From: VXMO01 sp965205915
GTDB taxonomy: Bacteria > Chloroflexota > Dehalococcoidia > UBA6926
DNA: 64,000 bases
Reading direction: 5' to 3'
Assembly: GCA_965205915.1 (NCBI GenBank)
Contig: OZ242191.1
Coordinates: forward strand, 1,798,001 to 1,862,000
Position 1 is the first letter of the stretch. Each line of letters opens with the position of its first letter. The notes beneath the pieces are model-generated. The model worked only from the letters and a program-made list of their open reading frames with translations. It did not search any database and was not told where the DNA came from. Both the position numbers and the translations under genes were made by a program. Positions 23,965 to 31,828 of this stretch are shown in pieces.

Positions 23965-25784
23965 GGAAGAGATCGATATTTAAGCGCAGCACTACGTCAA
24001 TTTTCGCCCTGATTGTAGTGCTACTCCTGCTTGCCGCATGTGAGAGTGGGCCTCCCACCTCTCCGTACTCTGGATACTTGGAAGAGGAGATACTCCCCTG
24101 CACGCCTGTGCAAGGCTCCTCGGTGGATCCATGTAAGCCTGGTCTGCCCTGGATCTCAACCAATAACGCTTCCCTCGACCTTGGTTCCGAACCCTACGGC
24201 ATGCGATTCCTGCTTGAGCCTCTGTCCCCGTCTCCTGTTTGGGTCACGTCCATCGTGCTACGCGGCACTTTCCTCCCCGGTACTGTTCGTTGCGATGCTG
24301 ACGGAAAGCGCTTCCGCCCGCCCCCTTACGACAACGAGGGTTGGCCCCTCTTGAGGTCTTACAGATCGATCAAGTGTTACGCGAACGTCCGTGTGAATGC
24401 CTACATCTTGGGCTCTGGCCCGCCCTCCCTGACGGTCATGGTGTGGAGCGATCACTATTGGTTTACCTACGACCAGGAATCTGTAGAACCATTGAGAAGC
24501 TCTCTCGAGCAGGTGCTCACCGAGGGCGGAGAACTCAACTTAAACATAAGTGTCCCTGCCGGTGGGATTGAAGGCAGGGAGAGGATTCTGTTCATTGGCT
24601 CGCCGGTCGACGTTGCGGCCGAAGCGTGGGAAGTCTTCGAGACGTGGGGCGTGGAACAGAGGGATGACGGCACGGTGGTTGCCATTCATCCCCACAGAAA
24701 CTATTGGAGCCGCAATCCCGGCGATTACCAGACGTACCGCTCACAAATCGAGATGGAACTGCCCGCCTTCAAACAGGCGGTAACCACGGCAAACCAGGAA
24801 CGCATCACCGAGTACGAGGGGCGCATCGGCGCCGATGAGGACTTGCCCATGTTGGTCACTGATGCCAATCAACTGAGCCAGTTCTACAGAGACACCGGCG
24901 CCTACGACCACCCGTACGGTCCGCCCGCGCAACCCCCGCCGCCGTGCGGGTTGGTTGTACCGAACCAGGCCGACAACCCCGGCCTCATGACCGACTGCTT
25001 CGCGCTGCTAGCGGCGAAGGACACGCTGCGCGGGAGCGGGTCGTTGAACTGGGACCTCGACACCGCCATCGCCAACTGGGACGGGGTGACCGTCGAGGGA
25101 ACGCCAATGCAGGTGAACAAACTGGCGCTGCGGAGCAAGAGCCTCATAGGGAGCATCCCCACGGAGTTGGGACAGCTGACCGGGTTGACTCACCTGGATC
25201 TGAGTCGCAACTCCCTGACCGGAGAAATACCGAGTGAGTTGGGGGAACTGTCAAACCTGGTCGAACTCAGGCTCTCGGGCAACCGTCTGACCGGGTGTAT
25301 TCCCATTGCATTTAAGGATATTGCAACCGACGACCTCTCCTCCCTCAATCTCCTCTATTGCCCGCCGGCGCCGGCGGACATGACGCTCGGAACGCCGGGG
25401 GAACAGAGCGTTGCTTTGAACTGGGGCGCGGTGTCCAACACCGTCTCGTACCGTGTTGAGTACCGTTCTCTCCGTCTTGGAGACTGGACGGTGGACGATG
25501 ACACGCTCACCGTAACATCTCACATCGTTGACGGTCTCAACTGCGGAACCTCTTATCAGTTCCGGGTGAGCACCTACGGCAACGGGACGACCTATGCGGC
25601 GTCATGGAGCGAGCCGTCGGCCGTGGCGCCGTTGTATTTGGAGCCGTCGGACGGGCCAATGGGAACGACGGGAGCGTGCCCCGAGTTCTCGCCCACTCCT
25701 ACAGCTTCAGGGCGCACGAATACTATCTCCCAGGCCGTCGAGTGGGCAGGGTTCGCGCGAGCGGCCCCGGGGGCGGCGCGGTGA
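23961..25784 (+). CDS. Large lipoprotein with leucine-rich repeats and a fibronectin III domain
   Basis: 607 residues from GTG 23961. The signal peptide ends in LAAC (Cys27). Residues about 30-290 are unrecognised. Then comes a CGLVVPNQADNPGLMTDC segment and plant-like LRRs with LTGLTHLDLSRNSLTGEIP and LSNLVELRLSGNRLTG. A fibronectin III domain follows (ADMTLGTPGEQSVALNWG to YQFRVSTYGNG). LRR/FnIII surface proteins usually bind other proteins or glycans. The gene lies between an intact vapC and a vapC tail remnant. No Shine-Dalgarno precedes the start, but the short upstream frame overlaps it and may couple translation. Confidence 0.85.
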   Translation: MRKRSIFKRSTTSIFALIVVLLLLAACESGPPTSPYSGYLEEEILPCTPVQGSSVDPCKPGLPWISTNNASLDLGSEPYGMRFLLEPLSPSPVWVTSIVLRGTFLPGTVRCDADGKRFRPPPYDNEGWPLLRSYRSIKCYANVRVNAYILGSGPPSLTVMVWSDHYWFTYDQESVEPLRSSLEQVLTEGGELNLNISVPAGGIEGRERILFIGSPVDVAAEAWEVFETWGVEQRDDGTVVAIHPHRNYWSRNPGDYQTYRSQIEMELPAFKQAVTTANQERITEYEGRIGADEDLPMLVTDANQLSQFYRDTGAYDHPYGPPAQPPPPCGLVVPNQADNPGLMTDCFALLAAKDTLRGSGSLNWDLDTAIANWDGVTVEGTPMQVNKLALRSKSLIGSIPTELGQLTGLTHLDLSRNSLTGEIPSELGELSNLVELRLSGNRLTGCIPIAFKDIATDDLSSLNLLYCPPAPADMTLGTPGEQSVALNWGAVSNTVSYRVEYRSLRLGDWTVDDDTLTVTSHIVDGLNCGTSYQFRVSTYGNGTTYAASWSEPSAVAPLYLEPSDGPMGTTGACPEFSPTPTASGRTNTISQAVEWAGFARAAPGAAR

Positions 25785-25805
25785 CGTACGCCATCGCGTA
25801 GGACA

Positions 25806-25877
25806 GACGCCCTGCCCCTGTACACGTTTGATCGTAGGCTGTCCCGCTTGGAGGGAGCGGTCTTGGTGGGAAGGTAG
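25806..25877 (+). pseudogene. Remnant of a vapC 3' end
   Basis: 24 codons read DALPLYTFDRR then LSRLEGAVLVGR and a stop, nearly identical to the last residues of VapC at 23336. There is no upstream part of a PIN gene. The following 60 nt also match the region after the intact vapC. Confidence 0.85.
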
Positions 25878-25901
25878 GCCAAGGTTGCGCGCGAGAGACA
25901 G

Positions 25902-25930
25902 TTGACACCACGCAAATTGAGGAGTATACC
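25902..25930 (+). promoter_or_regulatory. Promoter after the vapC remnant
   Basis: TTGACA at 25902-25907, 17 nt, TATACC at 25925-25930. It lies 69 nt before the 25999 gene and shares its context with the one at 23760. Confidence 0.6.
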
Positions 25931-25998
25931 GACGGTGTAAAGTGGGTCGGGGGCCCAAGAGGGATGACAAAATAGCCCGACCTGCAAGGGAGGGCGAC

Positions 25999-26385
25999 AT
26001 GTTTGGAAGCCTTCATATCGGGGCGGTTCTTCTCGGAGGAGCATTCCCTGTCCTCAATGTTCTCGGGGGCTCCGCGCGTGAGCCCGGCCCACCTCCTGCA
26101 AAACCCTCTCACCACAGTGCCGAAGAGAATCTCGAACGCCCTACGGACGTGTCGGCTTCGGCGCTCTTTGCGGATACCGGAATCGCAAGCGCTCCGCCCG
26201 CCGCCCACAATGTGCGCAGGAACTCTGAACGCGACATGGGCGATGTGAGGGACACGACTCACAAGTCGATCAAGGGCCAATCCATTGATGACGAGTTCCT
26301 TCACTGGGATGACGAGACGCTGCCGGCGTGGTTGGAGCCACCGGACACCCACATCGATACCCTGACCGGCCTCGAGGTGAACTGA
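25999..26385 (+). CDS. Hypothetical protein with N-terminal hydrophobic segment
   Basis: 128 residues. The N terminus (about residues 5-22, HIGAVLLGGAFPVLNVLG) could be a membrane anchor or signal; the rest is polar, with a Pro-rich part and an acidic C-terminal end (DDEFLHWDDETLPAWLEPPD). A GGGAGGG site lies just upstream of ATG 25999. It follows a good promoter and is closed by a strong hairpin, so it is a monocistronic unit. No family is recognised. Confidence 0.65.
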   Translation: MFGSLHIGAVLLGGAFPVLNVLGGSAREPGPPPAKPSHHSAEENLERPTDVSASALFADTGIASAPPAAHNVRRNSERDMGDVRDTTHKSIKGQSIDDEFLHWDDETLPAWLEPPDTHIDTLTGLEVN

Positions 26386-26393
26386 GACACATA

Positions 26394-26436
26394 CCCCGCG
26401 TGGTGCCCACACGGGTGCCACGCGGGGGGTTCCTTT
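26394..26436 (+). terminator. Terminator hairpin after the 25999 gene
   Basis: A 10-bp stem ccccgcgtgg / ccacgcgggg at 26394-26427, with further inner pairing gccc/gggt, followed by ggttccttt. The T-run is short. Confidence 0.7.
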
Positions 26437-26469
26437 AACGCGGCACTCGGAAGAGGGACGGTTGGCGTT

Positions 26470-26546
26470 TTGTCTCTGTACACTTTTTTGATCGCAAACA
26501 GTCCCGCATGGAAGGCGCATTGATGGCCAGGGTGAATGGCGCCTAG
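26470..26546 (+). pseudogene. Second, frameshifted vapC 3' remnant
   Basis: ctgtacac-ttttttgatcgc followed by codons for SRMEGAL matches the VapC tail, but a 2-nt insertion in the T-run breaks the frame. It is older than the 25806 copy. The rest of 26437-26630 holds no gene. Confidence 0.75.
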
Positions 26547-26630
26547 CTTTGTGCCAATACCTCCGTTCCTGCGTAGTACGCTGGTAGCCAGCATTCACGA
26601 GTTGGTTCCGCGGTTGCGCTTGGGAGACGT

Positions 26631-27692
26631 ATGACGTTGTCCGAAAACGATACCCTGCTCAGTTTCATCGCCCTTCGTCACACGCAGGGACTGGAAGACG
26701 TGGCGACGGACGCGCTGAGCTTCATTCTCACCCGCTCTGATTCCGCGAGAGGCGCGCTGTCCGATTTCCTGGGCGATGGTGGCGGACCGCTGCCTATCAA
26801 GACGGTGAAGACACAGGCGTTTCTTGAGGAGTCATATGCCTACCCGGATATGGCTCTGGAAGACTCTGATGGCAACTTGTCGGCATACATCGAAGCGAAG
26901 TTCTGGGCGCCGTTGACGCATCACCAACCCGTCACGTACTGGGAGGCGCTTCCAAAGGATAGGCGGACCGTGCTCCTGTTCGTGGTTCCCCAATCCCGCG
27001 TCGACGAGAACTACCTATGGAATGAGCTGGTGAGCAAGCTGCGAGAGGCGGGCCACGAACTGGGCGTGGAAACCCGGAATGAGAACGTGATCTCGGCAAA
27101 GGCAACAAGTGATCAGCGCAGCCTGATGATTACAAGCTGGAAGCACTTGCTCCAGAAGTTGGCAGACAGAGTAGAGCAGGCTGGCCACGCCCAGGCTCAA
27201 TTTGAGATCGCTGAGGTACAGGCCCTAGCCACAACCGCAGTTGAGGGCATGAGAGACACGCAGAATGACAAATTCAAGTCGCTGTTGGCAGAAGTCGTGG
27301 CCCGCCTAAGGGAATCTGGTTGGGCCAATACTGATGGGCTGACCGTGGGACAGGGATTTGGGTACTACGGCAGATATCTTCGCCTCGCGGATATTCACGC
27401 TTGGCTTGGCGCCGTGGATGAGGTCGTCAAGCAGGCGCCCGACAAACTGTTGTGGCTTTCGCTCTACAATGATACCGGGAATGTGACGCTAGCCGAGGTT
27501 CGATCAAAGCTGGCTAACCGAGTTGAATCTTGGCCCGGGCTCCTAAGCTGGATGAGAGTCAATGTCTCCATCCCCCTCCCACAAGGCGCAGACCGCGCGG
27601 CCACTCTCAACGCCATCGTCTCCGAACTTGAATCTATTGCCAGACTCATTGACCCCAATGGCCCTACCTATTCGCAGACGCTCGCCCAATAG
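26631..27692 (+). CDS. PD-(D/E)XK nuclease-like protein
   Basis: 353 residues. The active-site pattern is visible as AYPDMALEDSDG followed by AYIEAKFWAPLTHHQPVTYW: Asp of the PD motif, then E-x-K, then the Q-x3-Y(W) helix. The middle is helical (about 175-225), and the C-terminal third has aromatic-rich segments (GQGFGYYGRYLRLADIHAWLG). Such proteins are often restriction-like effectors. It is followed after 15 nt by an EEP-family nuclease gene, so the pair is likely an operon. GGGAG lies upstream of ATG 26631. Confidence 0.78.
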   Translation: MTLSENDTLLSFIALRHTQGLEDVATDALSFILTRSDSARGALSDFLGDGGGPLPIKTVKTQAFLEESYAYPDMALEDSDGNLSAYIEAKFWAPLTHHQPVTYWEALPKDRRTVLLFVVPQSRVDENYLWNELVSKLREAGHELGVETRNENVISAKATSDQRSLMITSWKHLLQKLADRVEQAGHAQAQFEIAEVQALATTAVEGMRDTQNDKFKSLLAEVVARLRESGWANTDGLTVGQGFGYYGRYLRLADIHAWLGAVDEVVKQAPDKLLWLSLYNDTGNVTLAEVRSKLANRVESWPGLLSWMRVNVSIPLPQGADRAATLNAIVSELESIARLIDPNGPTYSQTLAQ

Positions 27693-27707
27693 CCGGAGGA
27701 TTCGCTC

Positions 27708-28592
27708 ATGATCCGCATCGTTAGTTGGAACATCGCCAAGCGGCATCAACCATGGCGAAAACTTGCCGCGATGGATGCGGACATCGCCCTGGTGCAAGAG
27801 GGCGGCCAACCGCCGGAGGATGTTAGCGGCGTGGAGATCGGGCCGAAAGAATCATATGACTCCCACCACTGGAACTCTGATTGGTGGAAAGGGCGCGGCT
27901 GGCCGCATCTCTTTGAACGCTGGCCGATGGTGGTCAAGTTGTCAGATCGGGTGGACGTGGAGTGGTTCAAGCAGGTTACTCCGATAACTGAAGTTGCGGA
28001 GGACGAGATTGCCGTTAGCGGCATTGGCATCATAGCGGCGGCGCGGGTCACGCCAAAGGATGGGTCAATTGAGCCGTTCATCGCCGTGTCCATGTATGCA
28101 CGTTGGATGGGGCCCCATCCAAGCGTACGGTCATCGTGGATTTACGCGGATGCCTCCGCGCATCGAATCATCTCCGATTTGTCGGCATTCATCGGCCACG
28201 AGGATACGAATAGGCATCGCATTATTGCCGCCGGTGACCTCAACACCGGTCACGGCTATACGGGTGAACCGTACACAGGCGATCCTTACTGGAGAGCCAG
28301 GGATCATTCGGTCTTCGACAGATTCAACGCTATTGGGATGGAGTTCATGGGGCCTCAGTCCCCGAATGGCAGACAAGCCGACCCCACGCCTGCCGGCCTT
28401 CCTCCCGATACCCTGAATGTCCCCACGTATTACACAATCGCACAGAAGAAGCCGGAGAATGCGCAAATACAACTTGACTATGCATTCGCCTCACGCGGGT
28501 TTCATGAATCCGTGTCCACACGCGCGCTCAACGAGGTCGATGAGTGGGGGCCGAGTGATCACTGCCGCATAGTGATTGAGATTGGTGGCTAA
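27708..28592 (+). CDS. Endonuclease/exonuclease/phosphatase (EEP) family protein
   Basis: 294 residues with EEP residues in order: MIRIVSWNIAK (Asn8), ADIALVQEGG (Glu), AAGDLNTGHG (Asp and Asn), LDYAFAS (Asp) and WGPSDHCRIVIEI (Asp-His). The family includes DNase I-like nucleases and phosphodiesterases, and the metal-binding set looks complete. GGAGG lies upstream of ATG 27708, and the gap to the PD-(D/E)XK gene is only 15 nt. The last 12 codons are duplicated at 29418. Confidence 0.88.
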   Translation: MIRIVSWNIAKRHQPWRKLAAMDADIALVQEGGQPPEDVSGVEIGPKESYDSHHWNSDWWKGRGWPHLFERWPMVVKLSDRVDVEWFKQVTPITEVAEDEIAVSGIGIIAAARVTPKDGSIEPFIAVSMYARWMGPHPSVRSSWIYADASAHRIISDLSAFIGHEDTNRHRIIAAGDLNTGHGYTGEPYTGDPYWRARDHSVFDRFNAIGMEFMGPQSPNGRQADPTPAGLPPDTLNVPTYYTIAQKKPENAQIQLDYAFASRGFHESVSTRALNEVDEWGPSDHCRIVIEIGG

Positions 28593-28664
28593 GGATGAGG
28601 GCCATCGTAGATTTCGCTGCTCGCCCTGTTCGGTGGTAATCTCGAAAGTACAGCGGAGGCGGCC

Positions 28665-28934
28665 ATGGACGTTAAGGAAGCAGTTCATATTGGGCGCGAA
28701 TACGTCAAGGACGTGTTCTCAGAGGAGGACATAGCGGATCTTGGCCTGGAAGAAGTCGTCTTTGATGATGAGACGAACTCATGGCGGATCACAATCGGTT
28801 TTTCCAGGCCGTGGGATAATGCCAGAACTCTGTCTCAACGTATAAGTCAGGTGTATCCAAGCCGCGCGTATAAGGTCGTCTGCATCAGCGATGTCAACGG
28901 GCAGATCAGGTCTATTACAGATCGTTTGATGTAG
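28665..28934 (+). CDS. Hypothetical protein paired with a PIN gene
   Basis: 89 residues, soluble and acidic. It reads as an alpha/beta protein with IGREYVKDVFSEEDIADLGLEEV and WRITIGFSRPWD. GGAGG lies 6 nt upstream of ATG 28665. The PIN gene starts 17 nt after its stop, so it might be the antitoxin or immunity partner. It does not look like a known DNA-binding antitoxin. Confidence 0.75.
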   Translation: MDVKEAVHIGREYVKDVFSEEDIADLGLEEVVFDDETNSWRITIGFSRPWDNARTLSQRISQVYPSRAYKVVCISDVNGQIRSITDRLM

Positions 28935-28951
28935 GGCGTCAGCGGCCACGC

Positions 28952-29413
28952 ATGAACTCGCCCGGCCTCTTTGTGGACACTAACCTGCTTGTCCAGTTCG
29001 TCACGGGCAATGTCGATGAAGAGATTATCGGCAAGCACCGCCGGCTTCTCGAATACACACGGAATGACTATGCTGCTCTGATACGGGAGATTGACCAATA
29101 TAACCGAATTCTTATTACCCCAAATACCCTTACTGAAACGTCCAACCTGTTGGCGCAACACGGAGAACCGGAGCGGTCTCGTCTTCTGGAAAGACTCCGG
29201 GTTCTGATTCACGAGACGGAGGAGATAGTTGTGGCAAGTACACAGGCATCTGACGACGATGCTTTTCACCGTCTCGGCCTAACAGATTCCGCACTCATTC
29301 AGCTTGCCTCTCAGGATACCCCCCTGCTCACAGTCGATTTTGATCTGTACTATGCGATTTTACAGCGCAGAGAGAACGCCGTCGTCAACTTTACTCATCT
29401 TCGAACGCAGTGA
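28952..29413 (+). CDS. PIN domain-like protein
   Basis: 153 residues. Acidic residues at PIN positions: GLFVDTNLLV (Asp9), TPNTLTETSNLL (Glu), HRLGLTDSALIQLA (Asp) and LLTVDFDLY (Asp). It is longer than standard VapC because of an insertion after the first helix (RRLLEYTRNDYAALIREIDQYNRI). It would be an RNase if active. The upstream gene is not of a known antitoxin type, which makes the pair unusual. Confidence 0.82.
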   Translation: MNSPGLFVDTNLLVQFVTGNVDEEIIGKHRRLLEYTRNDYAALIREIDQYNRILITPNTLTETSNLLAQHGEPERSRLLERLRVLIHETEEIVVASTQASDDDAFHRLGLTDSALIQLASQDTPLLTVDFDLYYAILQRRENAVVNFTHLRTQ

Positions 29414-29417
29414 TCGC

Positions 29418-29453
29418 GATCACTGCCGCATATTGATTGAGATAAGCGGCTAA
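29418..29453 (+). pseudogene. Remnant of the EEP gene 3' end
   Basis: The sequence encodes DHCRILIEISG and a stop, nearly the same as the end of the EEP gene at 28592 (DHCRIVIEIGG). Only 36 nt remain. It marks a duplication or insertion boundary right after the PIN gene. Confidence 0.85.
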
Positions 29454-29501
29454 ACTTGCCGCATGAGCATTCCATCACTAGAAGAATGGCGAGGGCGACT
29501 T

Positions 29502-30464
29502 ATGCGAATCTCGCTCATCAAGGTGGTGACAGTCGCTGCGGCAGTGCTGGCAGTCGCATTGCTAGCGGCATGCGGCGCCGACGGCCAATACACGCAATTA
29601 ACCGCAGGAACGCACCACTCCTGTGCCTTGGATTCTGATGGAGTGGTCGTCTGCTGGGGGAACAATGAGTACGGTCAATTGGCTGTGCCGCCAGAGGAAC
29701 GCATGACTGAAATCGAGGCGGGAGCGTTTCATACGTGTGGTCTGCGAACGAATGGGAGCGCCGTCTGTTGGGGACACAAATTCGACATACCTAAGGAATG
29801 GGATGAGGAGTTTCGGGCGACCTTCAGCCCCCCGTTTCCTCCGGAAACCGAAAGGTTTGTCTCGATCGTCGTCAATGGCCATACGTGCGGCCTCAAGGAA
29901 GAGGGCCGAGTATTGTGCTGGAGAACTGGAGGAGAGCAGTATTCCATCTTTGAGGAGGAGGAGATTGTAGCGATTAGCTCCGGTGAAGGATCCGGAATCT
30001 GTGGCTTGCGTCAAGACGGTACAGTCATTTGCCTGGGTGTAGGGGTCGTGTCCCCGCCCGGCGGGAAACAATTCGTTGAAATAAGCACAGGCTTCGTACA
30101 TGCTTGCGGGTTGTACTCAGATGGCACGATTGAATGTTGGGGACTCGATTTGGCTGGCCAGTTATCGCCGCCTGAAAACATGCAGTTTTCATCGTTGGCG
30201 GCTGGGAGTCTCCATTCTTGTGCATTGCGGACTGATGGTTCTGCCCTCTGTTGGGGTTACGATGTTGAGCGCCTGGAGGGAAACCATTCTCATCTTTTTC
30301 AACTCGCAAAGAGTCGTGGCGAGGCCAGGCTTCCTCTGCCCGTTGATGAACGATTCACGGAAATCACCGCCGGCTTTGGACACACTTGTGGCATACGGCA
30401 GGACGGAGGCATCTCTTGTTGGGGCAACAACAACGAAGGTCAAGCGACGCCCCCTGGCGCCTGA
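29502..30464 (+). CDS. RCC1-like repeat lipoprotein, unit 1
   Basis: 320 residues. The signal peptide ends in LLAAC (Cys24). The mature part consists of RCC1-like repeats with the recurrent pattern 'H-S/T-C-ALxxDGxVxCWGxNxxGQ', which predicts a beta-propeller. Paired Cys in each blade suggest disulfides and an extracytoplasmic location. An in-frame ATG exists at 29463, but GAGGG before ATG 29502 and the signal peptide favour the later start. Probably a surface-binding protein; ligand unknown. Confidence 0.86.
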   Translation: MRISLIKVVTVAAAVLAVALLAACGADGQYTQLTAGTHHSCALDSDGVVVCWGNNEYGQLAVPPEERMTEIEAGAFHTCGLRTNGSAVCWGHKFDIPKEWDEEFRATFSPPFPPETERFVSIVVNGHTCGLKEEGRVLCWRTGGEQYSIFEEEEIVAISSGEGSGICGLRQDGTVICLGVGVVSPPGGKQFVEISTGFVHACGLYSDGTIECWGLDLAGQLSPPENMQFSSLAAGSLHSCALRTDGSALCWGYDVERLEGNHSHLFQLAKSRGEARLPLPVDERFTEITAGFGHTCGIRQDGGISCWGNNNEGQATPPGA

Positions 30465-30527
30465 GGCCACAGAGGCTAAACTGGCCGCATGATTATTCCT
30501 TCACTAGAAGAATGGCGGGGCGCCTGA

Positions 30528-31489
30528 TGCGAGTCTCGCTAGTCAGGGCTGTGACAGTCGCTGCGGCTGCGTTAGTTGTCGCATTGCTCGCGGCATGCGG
30601 CGCCGGCGGCCAATACACGCAATTAACCGCAGGAACGCAACACTCCTGTGCCTTGGATTCTGATGGAGTGGTTGTCTGCTGGGGGAGCAATGAGTACGGT
30701 CAATTGGCTGTGCCGCCAGATGAACGCATGACTGAAATCGAGGCGGCAAGGTTTTATACGTGTGGTCTGCGAACGAATGGGAGCGCCGTATGTTGGGGGC
30801 ACGAATTCGACATACCTGAGGACTGGGATGAGGAGTTTCGGGCGACCTTCAGCCCCCCGTTTCCTCCGGAAACCGAAAGGTTTGTCTCGATCGTCGTCAA
30901 TGGCGATACGTGCGGCCTTCAGGAAGAGGGCAGAGTATTGTGCTGGAGAATTGGAGGAGAGCAGTATTCCATCTTTGAGGAGGAGAAGATAGTAGCGATT
31001 AGCGCAGGTGCGGGATTGGAAATCTGTGGTTTGCGTCAAGATGGCAACGTCATTTGCCTGAGTTCAGGAGTCGTGGCCCCGCCCGACGGGAAACAATTCG
31101 TTGAAATAAGCGCAGGTTTGCTACATGCTTGCGCGTTGCATTCAGATGGCACGATTGAATGTTGGGGAGAAGATTTGGCTGGCCAGCTATCGCCGCCTGA
31201 AGACATGCAGTTTTCATCGGTGGCTGCTGGGAGTCTTCATTCTTGTGCGTTACGGACTGATGGTACTGCCCTCTGTTGGGGTTACGATTTTGAGCGCCTG
31301 GAGGGAGACCAGTCTCATCTTTTTCAAATCGCAAAGAGTCGTGGCGAGTCCAGGCTTCCCCTGCCCGAGAATGAACGATTCACGGAAATCACCGCCGGCT
31401 TTGGACACACTTGTGGCATACGGCAGGACGGAGGCATCTCCTGCTGGGGCAATAACGAGCACGGCCAGGCAACGCCCCCTGGCGCCTGA
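30528..31489 (+). CDS. RCC1-like repeat lipoprotein, unit 2
   Basis: 320 residues and nearly identical to the unit 1 protein, with substitutions concentrated in the signal peptide and in a few blade loops. In this copy the upstream mini-frame from ATG 30489 ends at TGA overlapping the ATG at 30528 (TGATG), so the 12-codon leader may be translationally coupled. An open frame extends further upstream to 30386 but lacks a signal peptide there. Both copies look intact. Confidence 0.86.
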
Positions 31490-31513
31490 GGCCACAGAGG
31501 CTAAACTGGCCGC

Positions 31514-31828
31514 ATGAGTATTCCCACGCCGGAGGACTTTCGAAAGGCGTTTCAGGCAACGCCATCGCTGTCTCAGGACGCGTCGCTGTTGGAGCATGTG
31601 CGGCAGCGGTTTCATTCCAAGTACCTGGAGACGATCATGCGGGCGCACAATGCGATGGCCGCGGATCGCGCGTGGGAGGGTTTCTATTTCTGGATGGTCT
31701 TTCCGGAGACGAATCGCAAGCCGTTTGAGATTCCGCCCGAAGAGGCGAGTGCGCTGTTGGAGACGCTAAAGCCGTTGGTGACGCGGTTACAGGAGGGCCT
31801 GCGAGAGCAGCGGGCTAGCCAAGCTTGA
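31514..31828 (+). CDS. Hypothetical protein, 104 residues
   Basis: A mostly helical small protein. It begins MSIPTPEDFRKAFQATPSL and includes AHNAMAADRAWEGFYFWMVFPE. Its first 20 nt and upstream flank are the source of the repeated unit starts seen at 29463 and 30489. It converges with ffh, overlapping it by 14 nt. No family is recognised. Confidence 0.65.
   Translation: MSIPTPEDFRKAFQATPSLSQDASLLEHVRQRFHSKYLETIMRAHNAMAADRAWEGFYFWMVFPETNRKPFEIPPEEASALLETLKPLVTRLQEGLREQRASQA

Larger units (their letters stand above)
29448..31497. repeat. Tandem duplication of a 1026-bp unit
   Basis: Two units begin with ggctaaact-gccgcatga and contain an RCC1-like lipoprotein gene; the offset is 1026 nt (for example 29463 to 30489). 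A third copy of the unit start, ggctaaactggccgcatga, lies at 31499 before the gene at 31514. The units are highly similar, so the duplication is recent. Confidence 0.92.
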
